The notes: generated from the sequence alone by a model not told the origin. A DNA stretch of 64,000 bases from Pseudorhodobacter sp. E13 (GCF_003991405.1 NZ_RPEN01000156.1:230725-294724); one strand, 5' to 3'. Positions 47,597 through 56,376 are shown, counted from the stretch's first letter. Program-made: numbers and translations.

Positions 47597-48199
47597 ATGG
47601 ATCGGACAGGAATTTTCGCCGGGGATGACCCTTTTGCCTTGGCCCGCGACTGGTTGGCCGAGGCCGAAAAGGCAGAGCCGAACGACCCCAATGCCATCGC
47701 TCTTGCCACGGTGGATGCCGACGGTATGCCCAATGCGCGCATGGTTTTGCTGAAAGATATCGAAGCCGCCGCCTTTGTGTTTTACACCAATTACACCAGC
47801 CGCAAGGGCCAAGAGATTGCAGGCGCGGGCAAGGCCGCCTTTGTGATGCATTGGAAAAGCCTGCGCCGCCAGATCCGCGTGCGCGGCCTCACCGAACGCG
47901 AAGAAGGCCCGGCGGCGGATGCCTATTACGCGTCCCGCTCGCTCAAAAGCCGGCTGGGGGCTTGGGCTTCGCAGCAATCGCAACCTTTGTCATCGCGCAC
48001 GGCCCTGATGGCCGAGGTTGCCAAAGTGACGGCCACGCATGGCCCCAACCCCAAACGCCCGCCGTTCTGGGGTGGGATTCGAATCATTCCGACCGAAATC
48101 GAGTTCTGGGCCGATGGTGCCTTCCGGTTGCATGATCGTTTTCGTTGGTCGCGTAAAAGTGTAAGTGACCCGTGGGATATCAATCGCTTGAACCCTTGA
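47597..48199 (+). CDS. pdxH: Pyridoxamine 5'-phosphate oxidase
   Basis: A 200-aa FMN enzyme making PLP. Signatures are [11 protein letters not shown] (residues 45-55), [16 protein letters not shown], and the C-terminal [16 protein letters not shown] ending in RLNP. Length is normal for the compact alphaproteobacterial form. AAGGGAG precedes the ATG. PLP made here would serve the many PLP enzymes of this window. Confidence 0.96.
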   Translation: MDRTGIFAGDDPFALARDWLAEAEKAEPNDPNAIALATVDADGMPNARMVLLKDIEAAAFVFYTNYTSRKGQEIAGAGKAAFVMHWKSLRRQIRVRGLTEREEGPAADAYYASRSLKSRLGAWASQQSQPLSSRTALMAEVAKVTATHGPNPKRPPFWGGIRIIPTEIEFWADGAFRLHDRFRWSRKSVSDPWDINRLNP

Positions 48200-48262
48200 C
48201 CTGTGCGCATGCGCAGGGGGAATTGTGCGTGCGTGCGATGATTTGCTCTTGAACCTGCGCGA

Positions 48263-48279
48263 CTGTTCCAACAGAACAG
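48263..48279. promoter_or_regulatory. CTGTTC-N5-GAACAG dyad upstream of the cold-shock gene
   Basis: A perfect 17-bp dyad, CTGTTC-CAACA-GAACAG, about 37 bases before the cold-shock ATG. It looks like a repressor operator or an RNA hairpin in the 5' leader. It does not have the GTTC-N7-GTTC spacing of the lexA box. Regulator unknown. Confidence 0.4.
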
Positions 48280-48315
48280 ACGCACGAGGGCTAAATCTGG
48301 GGAAGAGGCTCTGTT

Positions 48316-48849
48316 ATGGAAGACGAAGAAATGGCCATGACGCAGGTTCATGGCCGTGTGAAATGGTTTGATCCGGTCAAAGGGTTTGGCTTTATCCTGT
48401 CTGATGAGACAGGGTCCGATGTTTTGTTGCATGCGAATGTGTTGCGGAACTTTGGGCAAAGCACTGTGGCCGATGGGGCCGAGATCACGGTAAAGGTGCA
48501 GCAGACCCAACGCGGGGTGCAGGCTGTCGAAGTGGTGTCCATCACCCCGCCCGAAGGGGCCGGGTTCTTGATGGCTGGCGAAAGCAACAGCTATACCGCC
48601 GAACAGATCGCGGCTTGCCCGTTGGAACCGGCGCGGGTCAAATGGTTCGACAAAGGCAAAGGTTTTGGCTTTGCAAATGTCTATGGCCGCAGCGATGATG
48701 TGTTCATTCATATCGAGGTGTTGCGCATGTCGGGTTTTGCCGATCTCGCCGCAGGAGAAGCGGTTTGTTTGCGGATTGTCGAAGGCAAGCGGGGCCAGAT
48801 GGCCGCGCAGGTCTTGTCTTGGGACGCGGCCACAAAGGCGGCGAAATGA
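48316..48849 (+). CDS. Double cold-shock domain protein
   Basis: A 177-aa protein with two CSDs. The first (residues about 12-78) has GRVKWFDPVKGFGFI, and the second (about 105-170) has ARVKWFDKGKGFGFANV and DVFIHIEVL. The RNP1-type KGFGF is intact in both, while the first has VLLHANVL in place of RNP2 VFVHxS. Single-stranded RNA/DNA chaperone activity is expected. It overlaps the DUF192 gene (ATGA). Tandem CSD proteins are typical of alphaproteobacteria. Confidence 0.93.
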   Translation: MEDEEMAMTQVHGRVKWFDPVKGFGFILSDETGSDVLLHANVLRNFGQSTVADGAEITVKVQQTQRGVQAVEVVSITPPEGAGFLMAGESNSYTAEQIAACPLEPARVKWFDKGKGFGFANVYGRSDDVFIHIEVLRMSGFADLAAGEAVCLRIVEGKRGQMAAQVLSWDAATKAAK

Positions 48850-49322
48850 AGCGCCTTGGTCTTGCGCTGGCCTTGGCGCTTGCGGTGCCGGTCAGTGCGC
48901 AGGCCGCTTGTTCCGACAGCACGGTCGATATTCGCCTGACCAATGGGCAGGCCGCGCGGTTCACGGTGGAAGTGGCCGCCGACCCAGCCACGCGGGCCAA
49001 AGGCTTGATGTTCCGCGAGGAGATGGCACGATCAGCGGGCATGTTGTTTCTGTATGAACGCCCGCAACGCGCGATGTTCTGGATGAAGAACACACTGATT
49101 CCGCTGGATATGGTCTTTGCAGATGCCACCGGGCGTGTGACCCATGTGCATGCCAATGCCATCCCGCATGATGAAACCGGGATCGACGGCGGGCCGAATG
49201 TGCTGGCGATTCTGGAAATCAATGGCGGTTTGGCGGCAAAGCTGGGAATCACGCCGGGTGCGCTGCTGCGCCATCCCGGTTTGGAACAATCGACAGCCGC
49301 TTGGCCCTGTGAGGCGCAATAA
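48846..49322 (+). CDS. DUF192 family secreted protein
   Basis: A 158-aa protein with a signal peptide (residues 1-20, KRLGLALALALAVPVSAQA). The DUF192 core follows: ADPATRAKGLMFREEM, GMLFLYERPQRAMFWMKNTLIPLDMVF and the conserved G-ITPG near the end. The function of this family is unknown; the fold is a small beta barrel. It is translationally coupled to the cold-shock gene. tRNA-Pro follows 62 bases after the stop. Confidence 0.9.
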   Translation: MKRLGLALALALAVPVSAQAACSDSTVDIRLTNGQAARFTVEVAADPATRAKGLMFREEMARSAGMLFLYERPQRAMFWMKNTLIPLDMVFADATGRVTHVHANAIPHDETGIDGGPNVLAILEINGGLAAKLGITPGALLRHPGLEQSTAAWPCEAQ

Positions 49323-49384
49323 GGCTTTTCAATCGGATCGGCTTTCTGTAGGAAGCCGCCAAGCGACCATCGGTTGCTTTGTGT

Positions 49385-49461
49385 CGGGGCGTAGCGCAGT
49401 CTGGTAGCGCGCCAGTTTTGGGAACTGGATGTCGTAGGTTCAAATCCTATCGCCCCGACCA
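49385..49461 (+). tRNA. tRNA-Pro (TGG)
   Basis: Acceptor CGGGGCG pairs with CGCCCCG, followed by discriminator A and encoded CCA (49459-49461). Anticodon arm CCAGT-TTTGGGA-ACTGG gives anticodon TGG. The T-arm is GTAGG-TTCAAAT-CCTAT. Length 77 including CCA. No integrase or repeated 3' end is seen nearby. Confidence 0.96.
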
Positions 49462-49600
49462 TTTTCAGATTGGCCCCCTGAACGGGCTTTCCCATATGTT
49501 TCCTGAGTTTGGTCACTGAGGCGATTGACGCGCCTTGGCTTTGCGCGCGACATTGGGCGTGATTTCTGGCGATGGGATTGGCGATGGGGTTGGCTGCGGC

Positions 49601-50164
49601 ATGAGCGAGAGTGAAAGCATCACAGACAGGTTGGCCGAACGCCTGCGGGCGGCACGCAAGGCCAAAGGCCTGAGCCTTGATGCCGTGGCGGGAATTTCCG
49701 GGGTCAGCAGGTCCATGGTCAGCCAGATCGAGCGGGGCGAATCAAGCCCGACCGTGGCGACGCTGTGGAACCTGACGCAGGCGTTGGGTGTTGATTTCGC
49801 CGGTTTGCTGGAAGCCAAGCCCGCGCCGGGAATCGAAGTGACACGCGAAGCTGCCGCCCCGGTGATGACGGGGCATGGCAAGGGGGTCCGCATTCGTATC
49901 CTGTCGCCAGCCGAAACCGTGGGCGATCATGAGGTTTATGACCTGAGCTTTCAGCCGGGGGGCAGCCTTGTTTCGGCCCCGCATTCGCCGGGCTGCCGCG
50001 AGCATCTGACCGTGATCGAAGGTGCTTTGCGTGTGGAATCAGGGGCAGAGGAGGCCGAGATTGGCCAAGGCGATACCGCACGCTATGCCGCCGACCGCGC
50101 CCATGCTATTCATGAAGCAAGCGGCCGCGCCGCCCGCGCGATTTTGATTGTGCAGGGCAGTTGA
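49601..50164 (+). CDS. XRE-family regulator with C-terminal cupin
   Basis: A 187-aa protein. Residues 8-62 form an XRE helix-turn-helix (LAERLRAARKAKGLSLDAVAG, SRSMVSQIERGESSPTVATL). The C-terminal part (about 80-187) is a cupin with HEVYDLSFQPGG, HSPGCREHLTVIEGALRVESG and GDTARYAADRAHAI. This layout is common in regulators of amino-acid and polyamine use. It lies just ahead of kbl-tdh and may control it. The ATG at 49601 was chosen over a longer frame for homology. Confidence 0.88.
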   Translation: MSESESITDRLAERLRAARKAKGLSLDAVAGISGVSRSMVSQIERGESSPTVATLWNLTQALGVDFAGLLEAKPAPGIEVTREAAAPVMTGHGKGVRIRILSPAETVGDHEVYDLSFQPGGSLVSAPHSPGCREHLTVIEGALRVESGAEEAEIGQGDTARYAADRAHAIHEASGRAARAILIVQGS

Positions 50165-50202
50165 GCGCGGTTTGACCGTTTCGAATGGGACACACGTAGC
50201 CC

Positions 50203-50272
50203 GGGGGCGCTGCCCCCAAGCGGTTTTGCTGGCGCAAATCCGCTTCCCCCGGGATATTTTTGAATAGATGAA
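50203..50272 (+). repeat. Dispersed hairpin plus GGATATTT-AGATGAA element, copy E
   Basis: Hairpin 1 GGGGGC-GCT-GCCCCC (50203-50217), hairpin 2 AAGCGG...CCGCTT with inner TTTGC/GCAAA (50218-50245), and core CCCCCGGGATATTTTTGAA plus TAGATGAA (50246-50272). Nearly identical to copy A, 50 kb away. Here it sits between two same-strand genes, after the XRE-cupin stop. Confidence 0.75.
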
Positions 50273-50337
50273 TCCGTTATGATGGATTTTAATCCTTTAT
50301 ATTGACGGATTGCAGAGCTTATGCGAAATATCCGTTA
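50272..50337. promoter_or_regulatory. Repeat-rich regulatory region of kbl-tdh
   Basis: ATCCGTTA occurs at 50272-50279 and 50330-50337. Between them lies a GGATT-TT-AATCC palindrome (50284-50295) and a further CGGAT (50306-50310). A possible -35 TTGACG is at 50302-50307. The clustering suggests operator sites for a repressor or activator of kbl-tdh; the adjacent XRE-cupin or Lrp are candidates. Inferred only. Confidence 0.35.
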
Positions 50338-50356
50338 ACACGGAGGTGAATCTGTC

Positions 50357-51538
50357 ATGTCGGAATTCTTGACTCATATCGCGGCGGAGCTTGCGGCCAT
50401 CGAGGCGGAGGGGATGACCAAGCGCGAGCGCTTGATTTCCGGGCCGCAGGGCGGGCATGTGGAGATGGAGGGGCTGCGGATGCTGAACCTTTGTGCCAAT
50501 AATTACCTTGGCTTGGCGGATCATCCTGACCTGATTGCGGCGGCGCATAAGGCGTTGGACGCGCAGGGCTTTGGCATGGCCTCGGTCCGGTTTATTTGTG
50601 GCACGCAAGATTTGCACCGCCAGCTTGAGGCGCGCTTGGCGGGCTTTTTGGGGCAGGAAGACTCGATTTTGTTTGCGGCCTGTTTCGATGCCAATGGCGG
50701 CCTGTTCGAGCCTTTGCTGGGGCCAGAGGATGCGGTGATTTCGGACAGCCTGAACCATGCCTCGATCATTGATGGCATTCGCTTGTGCAAGGCGCGGCGC
50801 TATCGCTATGCCAATTCCGACATGGCCGATCTGGAGGCACAGTTGATTGCGGCGCGGGCGGCGGGGGCGCGGTTTATCATGATCGCGACCGATGGGGTGT
50901 TTTCGATGGATGGTTATCTGGCAAAGCTGCCGGACATCCGCGCTTTGGCCGATGCTTATGGCGCGTTGGTGATGGTGGATGATTGCCATGCCACGGGCTT
51001 CATGGGGCCGCAGGGGCGCGGGACGCCGGCGCATTTCGGGGTGCGGGTGGATGTGATTACCGGCACGTTGGGCAAGGCGCTGGGCGGGGCCTTGGGGGGC
51101 TATATCGCCGGGCCGCAGGGGGTGATTGACCTGCTGCGTCAGCGCGCGCGGCCTTACCTGTTCTCGAACGCCTTGCCGCCTGCGATTGTGGCGGCGGGGT
51201 TGGCGGCGCTGGATCTGGTTGAGGCGGCGGATGATCTGCGTGCGCGCCTGTTTGACAACGCGCGCTATTGGCGGGCGGGTTTGACGGCGGCGGGGTTCGA
51301 TCTGTTGCCCGGTGAACACCCGATCGTGCCGGTGATGCTGGGCGAGGCGCGGTTGGCGCAGGCGATGGCGGCTGAGCTTGGGCAGCGCGGGGTGCATGTG
51401 GCAGGGTTCTTTTTCCCTGTGGTTCCAAAAGGGCGCGCGCGGATACGGACGCAGATGAACGCAGCACTGACGCGGGACGATCTGGACTTTGGGTTGGAGG
51501 CCTTTGCCAAGGCAGGCAAAGCGGTGGGGGTGCTGTGA
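50357..51538 (+). CDS. kbl: Glycine C-acetyltransferase (2-amino-3-ketobutyrate CoA ligase)
   Basis: A 393-aa fold-type I PLP enzyme cleaving 2-amino-3-oxobutyrate with CoA to glycine and acetyl-CoA. Features are [52 protein letters not shown] and the PLP Lys240 in [14 protein letters not shown]. Length is normal. CGGAGGTGAA precedes the ATG. Its stop overlaps the tdh start (TGATG), making a threonine-degradation operon. Confidence 0.96.
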   Translation: MSEFLTHIAAELAAIEAEGMTKRERLISGPQGGHVEMEGLRMLNLCANNYLGLADHPDLIAAAHKALDAQGFGMASVRFICGTQDLHRQLEARLAGFLGQEDSILFAACFDANGGLFEPLLGPEDAVISDSLNHASIIDGIRLCKARRYRYANSDMADLEAQLIAARAAGARFIMIATDGVFSMDGYLAKLPDIRALADAYGALVMVDDCHATGFMGPQGRGTPAHFGVRVDVITGTLGKALGGALGGYIAGPQGVIDLLRQRARPYLFSNALPPAIVAAGLAALDLVEAADDLRARLFDNARYWRAGLTAAGFDLLPGEHPIVPVMLGEARLAQAMAAELGQRGVHVAGFFFPVVPKGRARIRTQMNAALTRDDLDFGLEAFAKAGKAVGVL

Positions 51539-52575
51539 TGCGCAATGATATGAAAGCCCTTGTGAAGGCGCGGCCAGAGCCGGGATTGTGGATGGAACGG
51601 CGGGGCGTGCCCGAGATTGGCCCGGATGACGTGCTGATCCGCATCCGCAAGACCGGGATTTGTGGCACCGATATCCATATCTGGAACTGGGATGACTGGG
51701 CCGCGAAAACCGTGCCGGTGCCGCTGGTGACGGGGCATGAGTTTGCGGGCGAGATTGTGGAGATGGGCCGCAATGTCGAAGGTTTGGCGATTGGGCAGCG
51801 CTGTTCGGGTGAGGGGCATTTGATTGGCAAGCAAAGCCGCCAGAGCCGGGCGGGGAAGTTTCATCTGGACCCGGCGACACGGGGGATTGGTGTGAATGAG
51901 CCGGGCGCTTTCGCCGAATATCTGCGGTTGCCTGCGTTCAATGTGGTGCCCTTGCCCGATGCGATTGATGATGAGATTGGTGCCATTCTGGACCCCTTGG
52001 GCAATGCGGTGCATACGGCACTGTCGTTTGATCTGGTGGGCGAGGATGTGTTGATCACCGGGGCGGGGCCGATTGGCATTATGGCGGCTGCGGTGGCGCG
52101 GCATGTCGGCGCGCGGCATGTGGTGATCACGGATGTGAACCAAGCGCGGCTGGATCTGGCGTCTCAGGTTGCCGATGTGGTGCCGGTGAATGTAACGCAG
52201 GAGGATCTGCGCGATGTGATCCCACGGCTGAAGATGAAACAGGGGTTTGATGTGGGCATGGAAATGTCGGGCAATCAGGCGGCGTTGGACCAGATGATTG
52301 AGGCGATGACCATGGGCGGGCGTATTGCCATGCTGGGCATCCCCCCCGGCAAAAGCCCGGTAGACTGGAGCCGGATCGTGTTCAAGGCGATCACCATCAA
52401 GGGCGTCTATGGTCGCGAGATATTCGAGACATGGTATAAAATGATTGCGATGCTGGAAAACGGGCTGGATGTGCGCCGCGTCATCACGCATCGCTTCAAG
52501 GTTGATGAGTTTGAGGCAGGGTTTGCCGCCATGCGGTCAGGCCTGTCGGGCAAGGTTGTGCTGGATTGGGGCTAA
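51538..52575 (+). CDS. tdh: L-threonine 3-dehydrogenase lacking the structural-zinc cysteines
   Basis: A 345-aa medium-chain dehydrogenase, first step of threonine breakdown with Kbl. Catalytic zinc ligands are Cys42 (GICGTD), His67 and Glu68 (TGHEFAG). NAD binding is in [19 protein letters not shown]. The structural-zinc lobe is changed: Escherichia coli has Cys at 93, 96, 99 and 107, and at the same spacing this protein has Gly97, Ser100, Ser103 and Asp111 ([15 protein letters not shown]). It should therefore bind only the catalytic metal. The rest matches Tdh well ([14 protein letters not shown]). Confidence 0.93.
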   Translation: MRNDMKALVKARPEPGLWMERRGVPEIGPDDVLIRIRKTGICGTDIHIWNWDDWAAKTVPVPLVTGHEFAGEIVEMGRNVEGLAIGQRCSGEGHLIGKQSRQSRAGKFHLDPATRGIGVNEPGAFAEYLRLPAFNVVPLPDAIDDEIGAILDPLGNAVHTALSFDLVGEDVLITGAGPIGIMAAAVARHVGARHVVITDVNQARLDLASQVADVVPVNVTQEDLRDVIPRLKMKQGFDVGMEMSGNQAALDQMIEAMTMGGRIAMLGIPPGKSPVDWSRIVFKAITIKGVYGREIFETWYKMIAMLENGLDVRRVITHRFKVDEFEAGFAAMRSGLSGKVVLDWG

Positions 52576-52589
52576 GCCGGGGCGCGCCC

Positions 52590-53108
52590 CTAGGGCTGGG
52601 CCGCCAATAGCGCGATGCGCAGCCCCGGTGCTTCGGCCCGTAATTCTGCCAGCACCAGTTTGGGGTTGGGCAGGCGCGGGGCCAGCACAAAGCACCGCCC
52701 CCGAAAGCCCATGGTCCGCAGCAGGTGCAGCTGTGTGCTGGCATCCGCTTGCGCCCCGAACAGCGGCAGGGCGATGGCATCGGGCAAATATTGGGCCAGA
52801 AGGGCCGGGGTCAAGGCAGGAAAGGCATGCACAGACGCATATGGGCAGGTGTCAGGCAGGCTGAGAGCTTGGGCAAAGCCCAGGCATAAAAGCGTTTTGC
52901 CGCGCAATGCGGTGTCGGTGCCAAAGGGCCTTTGGGGCGGTGCTTGCAGGTTCATCACAAAGCCGGAAACGGGCAAGCCGGGGCCTGCCATCAGAACATA
53001 AGGTTGGGGGGTAGGTGCCGGAAAACCCGGCGGCAGGGCGATCGTTACAATGTCATCCAGCCGATACACCGCCGCGCTATTGGCTTCAAGGAAGGATCTT
53101 GTGATCAC
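52590..53108 (-). CDS. Conserved hypothetical protein divergent from the PhoR-like gene
   Basis: About 172 aa from a probable GTG at 53108; other starts (GTG 53132, ATG 53189) would run into the kinase gene. The N-terminal part has ITRSFLEANSAAVYRLDDIV, and the C-terminal half has MGFRGRCFVLAPRLPNPKL and ELRAEAPGLRIALL. This C-terminal part resembles the end of response-receiver folds (strand-helix with regular spacing) but no phosphate-acceptor Asp is clear. Function unknown. The gene faces away from the kinase. Confidence 0.6.
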   Translation of the reverse strand: MITRSFLEANSAAVYRLDDIVTIALPPGFPAPTPQPYVLMAGPGLPVSGFVMNLQAPPQRPFGTDTALRGKTLLCLGFAQALSLPDTCPYASVHAFPALTPALLAQYLPDAIALPLFGAQADASTQLHLLRTMGFRGRCFVLAPRLPNPKLVLAELRAEAPGLRIALLAAQP

Positions 53109-53160
53109 CGGGCGCAGGCGGCACTGTGGCACCGGCAGCGGCAAGGGGAGAGCCAAGCGA

Positions 53161-54213
53161 ATGGACGGGAAAAGCGCGCAGGCGTTCATGGATGGTGTGC
53201 CTTTGCCCATGGTTCTGATCGGGGCCGAGGGCCGGATTGACGCGCAAAACGCCCCGGCGCGGGCGATTTTCGGGGCAGAACTGGCGGGGCGGCTGTATCT
53301 GACGGCCTTTCGCCAGCCCGCGCTTGCCGAGGCAATTGACGCGGCGCTTGGCGGGAATGCTGCTGCGGTGGTGCGCTTCAACCGGCAAAACGGCGGGGCA
53401 GAGCAGGTGTTTCGCGTCACCGTGACACCGTTGCCAAGCAGCGCGCTTTGCGCCTTTGAGGATATCAGCGAGCAGGAACAGATCGGCCAGATGCGCCGCG
53501 ATTTCGTGGCCAATGTCAGCCATGAATTGCGGACGCCCTTGACGGCGCTGCTGGGGTTTATCGAAACCTTGCAAGGGGCCGCGCGTGACGATGCTGCGGC
53601 GCGGGATCGGTTTTTGGGCGTGATGGCGCGAGAGGCGGGGCGGATGAACCGGCTGGTGGGGGATTTGCTGTCGCTTAGCCGGGTAGAGGCGCAGGAACGC
53701 GTGCGCCCGACGCAAGCGCTTGATCTATCCGCACTTTTGGCGCGGGTCGTGGCCGATTTGCGCCCAGTGGCGGAAGCTGGGCGCGTGCAGGTGGTGGTCG
53801 AGGCAGAGCGGGGCGCAATGGTTCTGGCCGATAGTGACCAGTTGGTGCAGGTGTTCGCCAATCTGGTTGAAAATGCGATCAAATATGGCGGCGCCGAGAA
53901 AACCGTGTATCTGCGCCTGACGCGCGATCCGCGCGATCCGGTGTTGCGGCTGCCTGTGCTGCGGGTGGATGTGGTGGATCAGGGCGAGGGGATCGACGCG
54001 ATCCACCTGCCGCGCCTGACCGAACGGTTTTACCGGGTCGATGCGCATCGGTCGCGCGAAAAGGGCGGCACCGGGCTGGGGTTGGCCATTGTCAAACATA
54101 TCCTGAACCGGCATCGGGGCCGGTTGAAGATTGCCAGCGAAAAGGGCAAGGGCAGCACGTTCAGCGTGGTGCTGCCTGCCCTTGATGCGGCGCAGGCTGT
54201 TACAACCGGCTGA
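53161..54213 (+). CDS. PhoR-like soluble PAS sensor histidine kinase
   Basis: A 350-aa kinase. PAS-like region at residues 10-100 (LIGAEGRIDAQNAPARAIFG), H-box with His121 in VANVSHELRTPLTALLGF, N-box NLVENAIKYG, G1 VVDQGEGI, F-box FYRVD and G2 GGTGLGLAIVKHIL. There is no membrane segment in this frame, unlike most PhoR proteins, so it is probably cytoplasmic. No response regulator or pst genes adjoin it. ATG at 53161 has AAGGGGAG at slightly long spacing. It overlaps the nucleoside hydrolase gene end by 14 bases, convergent. Confidence 0.82.
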   Translation: MDGKSAQAFMDGVPLPMVLIGAEGRIDAQNAPARAIFGAELAGRLYLTAFRQPALAEAIDAALGGNAAAVVRFNRQNGGAEQVFRVTVTPLPSSALCAFEDISEQEQIGQMRRDFVANVSHELRTPLTALLGFIETLQGAARDDAAARDRFLGVMAREAGRMNRLVGDLLSLSRVEAQERVRPTQALDLSALLARVVADLRPVAEAGRVQVVVEAERGAMVLADSDQLVQVFANLVENAIKYGGAEKTVYLRLTRDPRDPVLRLPVLRVDVVDQGEGIDAIHLPRLTERFYRVDAHRSREKGGTGLGLAIVKHILNRHRGRLKIASEKGKGSTFSVVLPALDAAQAVTTG

Positions 54214-55141
54214 TCCGGTCGGTCAGCAGGGCAAAGAAGCCATCGGCATCCACATCACCGATAAACACCGCATTGGGTGCGCGGTCTGTCACGCCCCACC
54301 AATCGGCCACGGTCATGCCCAGCGTCAGCTCTGACTGGGTTTCGATTTCCACATTGATATGACGGCCTTTGAACAGGCCCGGCTGCAACAGCCATGCAAT
54401 CACACAAGGGTCATGCAGGGGCGCGCCATTGGAGCCGTATTTCTCTTTGTCGAAGCGTTCAAAGAAATCGGTCCATTCGGCCACCATGCGCCCGGCCTCG
54501 GTGCCCATCGCGCGAAAGGCTTGGATGCGCGGCGCGGTGGTCAGCACCTTATGCGTCACATCCAGCGGCATCACCACCAGCGGCACACCGGATTTGAACA
54601 CGATTTCAGCGGCTTCCGGGTCAACGTAAATGTTGAATTCGGCGGCGGGGGTGATGTTGCCCACCTCAAAATACGCGCCACCCATCAGCACGATTTCCTG
54701 CACGCGTTCCACAATATCCGGCGCGCGGCGAAAGGCGGTGGCGATATTGGTCAGCGGGCCAAGCGGGCACAGCGTCACGCTGCCCTTGGGTTCACGGCGC
54801 AGGGTGTCGATGATGAAATCCACGCCATGCGCCGCTTGCAGCGCCATCTTCGGCTCGGGCAGTTGCGGGCCATCGAGACCGGTCTTGCCATGCACATGTT
54901 CCGCCGTGACCAGCTTGCGTTTCAACGGCGCGTCACAGCCCGCGAAAACCTTTGTGCCCGGCTTGCCGGCCAGTTCGCAGACGATCCGTGCGTTCTTGGC
55001 GGTCAGCGGCAGCGGCACATTGCCCGCGACCGCCGTAATGCCCAGCACGTCAATCTCCTCTGGGCTGGCCAGCGCCAGCAGGATGGCCACGGCATCGTCT
55101 TGGCCGGGGTCTGTGTCGATGATGATTTTGCGCGGGGCCAT
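54200..55141 (-). CDS. Inosine/uridine-preferring nucleoside hydrolase
   Basis: A 313-aa enzyme cleaving nucleosides to base and ribose. The calcium and ribose site is IIIDTDPGQDDAVAI near the N-terminus, with VLMGGAYFEVGNITPAAEFNIYVDPEAA and LHDPCVIAW downstream. Purine or pyrimidine preference cannot be told. The start at 55141 gives the standard MAPRKIIIDTD N-terminus. Confidence 0.93.
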   Translation of the reverse strand: MAPRKIIIDTDPGQDDAVAILLALASPEEIDVLGITAVAGNVPLPLTAKNARIVCELAGKPGTKVFAGCDAPLKRKLVTAEHVHGKTGLDGPQLPEPKMALQAAHGVDFIIDTLRREPKGSVTLCPLGPLTNIATAFRRAPDIVERVQEIVLMGGAYFEVGNITPAAEFNIYVDPEAAEIVFKSGVPLVVMPLDVTHKVLTTAPRIQAFRAMGTEAGRMVAEWTDFFERFDKEKYGSNGAPLHDPCVIAWLLQPGLFKGRHINVEIETQSELTLGMTVADWWGVTDRAPNAVFIGDVDADGFFALLTDRISRL

Positions 55142-55270
55142 GGTGCAATTCCTTTTGTTTCGGGGGCAGAGAACCCTAAGACCGCGAAAATGTCTATACA
55201 TGAAAACTGGCACGGGCACATGCAAAACGGGGGCACATGGCCCCCGTTTTCCGTGGTGGTCCTGGCCGGA

Positions 55271-56278
55271 TCAGCCGTCGAAATCAACCTCTTCCATGAT
55301 GCGCAGCGCCGCCGGGCGGGCCTTGGCAACCACGGTCAGATCAATGCTGTCGGCGGTGAAATCCCCCCAGCTTTGCACAAGGACCGAGCGTTCGACACCG
55401 GGTTTGGCCGGGAATTCGTGGTTGGTTTCGGCATAGATCTTCTGCGCCGCATCGCCCGACAGCCATTCCATGAACTTCAGCGCCGCGTCCTTGTTCGGGG
55501 CCGCTTTGGTCATCGCCACGCCCGAGACGTTCAGGTGGGTGCCATCACCTTCGAACACCGGGAACACGATGCGCACGGCATCGGCCCAAGCCTTTTGTTC
55601 GGGGTCATTGACCATCTGGCCCATGTAATAGGTGTTGCCAATGGCGATATCACATTCCCCGGCCCAGATCGCCTTGGCCTGATCCCGGTCGCCGCCTGCG
55701 GGTTTGCGGGCGAGGTTGGCTTTCAGCCCTTCGGCCCATGTTTTCGCATAATCTTCGCCGTGATGCGCAATCACCGCGCCCAGCAGCGCCACATTATAGT
55801 CATTGGTGCCCGAGCGCGAGCAGATGCGGCCTTTCCACTTGTCCGAGGCGAGGTCTTCATAGGTGGTCACTTCACCATCGGCCACGCGGTCCTTGGAGGC
55901 ATAGATGATCCGCGCGCGCGAGGTCAGGCCGAACCACTGGTTATCCGCATCGCGCAGGTTGGCGGGGATATTGGCGGTCAGCACGTCCGAGGTGACGGGT
56001 TGCGTCACCCCTGCCTCGACGATCTGGGTCAGCCGCGCGATATCCACGGTCAGCACCAGATCGGCGGGGGAACGGTCGCCCTCGGCCACCAGACGTTCGG
56101 CCATGCCTTTATCGACAAAGGCGATGTTCACGTCGATGCCGGTTTCGGCGGTAAACGCATCGGCCAGCGGTTGGATCAGCTCTGGCTGGCGGTGGGAATA
56201 GATGTTCACCTCATCCGCAAAGGCGGGCAGGGCGATGGAGCCCAAGGCAAGGGCAAGGGCAGAAAGACGCAGCGACAT
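55271..56278 (-). CDS. Ferric-iron ABC transporter substrate-binding protein (FbpA/FutA-like)
   Basis: A 335-aa periplasmic protein with a signal peptide (residues 1-21, LRLSALALALGSIALPAFA). The family start EVNIYSHRQPELIQPL and iron-ligand tyrosines in IGNTYYMGQM are clear. It would bind Fe3+ and deliver it to an FbpB/FbpC permease, which is not in the window. GAGGTC precedes the ATG at 56278. Its promoter has direct ACCTGAC repeats, consistent with iron-responsive control. Confidence 0.92.
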   Translation of the reverse strand: MSLRLSALALALGSIALPAFADEVNIYSHRQPELIQPLADAFTAETGIDVNIAFVDKGMAERLVAEGDRSPADLVLTVDIARLTQIVEAGVTQPVTSDVLTANIPANLRDADNQWFGLTSRARIIYASKDRVADGEVTTYEDLASDKWKGRICSRSGTNDYNVALLGAVIAHHGEDYAKTWAEGLKANLARKPAGGDRDQAKAIWAGECDIAIGNTYYMGQMVNDPEQKAWADAVRIVFPVFEGDGTHLNVSGVAMTKAAPNKDAALKFMEWLSGDAAQKIYAETNHEFPAKPGVERSVLVQSWGDFTADSIDLTVVAKARPAALRIMEEVDFDG

Positions 56279-56311
56279 GAAAGACCTCATTTCATCGGTT
56301 CGATTGCCCGT

Positions 56312-56348
56312 CTTAAACCTGACTATTTTACTTTGGTCAATACCTGAC
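56312..56348 (-). promoter_or_regulatory. Promoter and paired repeats of the iron-binding protein gene
   Basis: On the minus strand TTGACC (56340-56335) and TTTAAG (56317-56312) are 17 bases apart, a plausible sigma-70 promoter. ACCTGAC on the plus strand occurs at 56317-56323 and 56342-56348, 25 bp apart, one on the -10 side and one upstream of the -35. Such placement suggests repressor binding. Confidence 0.5.
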
Positions 56349-56376
56349 AGATATACTCGGAAAAAAATTCGGCAGG

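Noticed and set aside
49385..49461. tRNA-Pro as an integration site for a mobile island
   Set aside because: No integrase, no repeated tRNA 3' end and ordinary neighbouring genes on both sides.
54359..56347. Long plus-strand open frame over the nucleoside hydrolase and iron-binding genes
   Set aside because: His- and Gly-rich antisense translation without a start signal or homology; minus-strand genes are intact.
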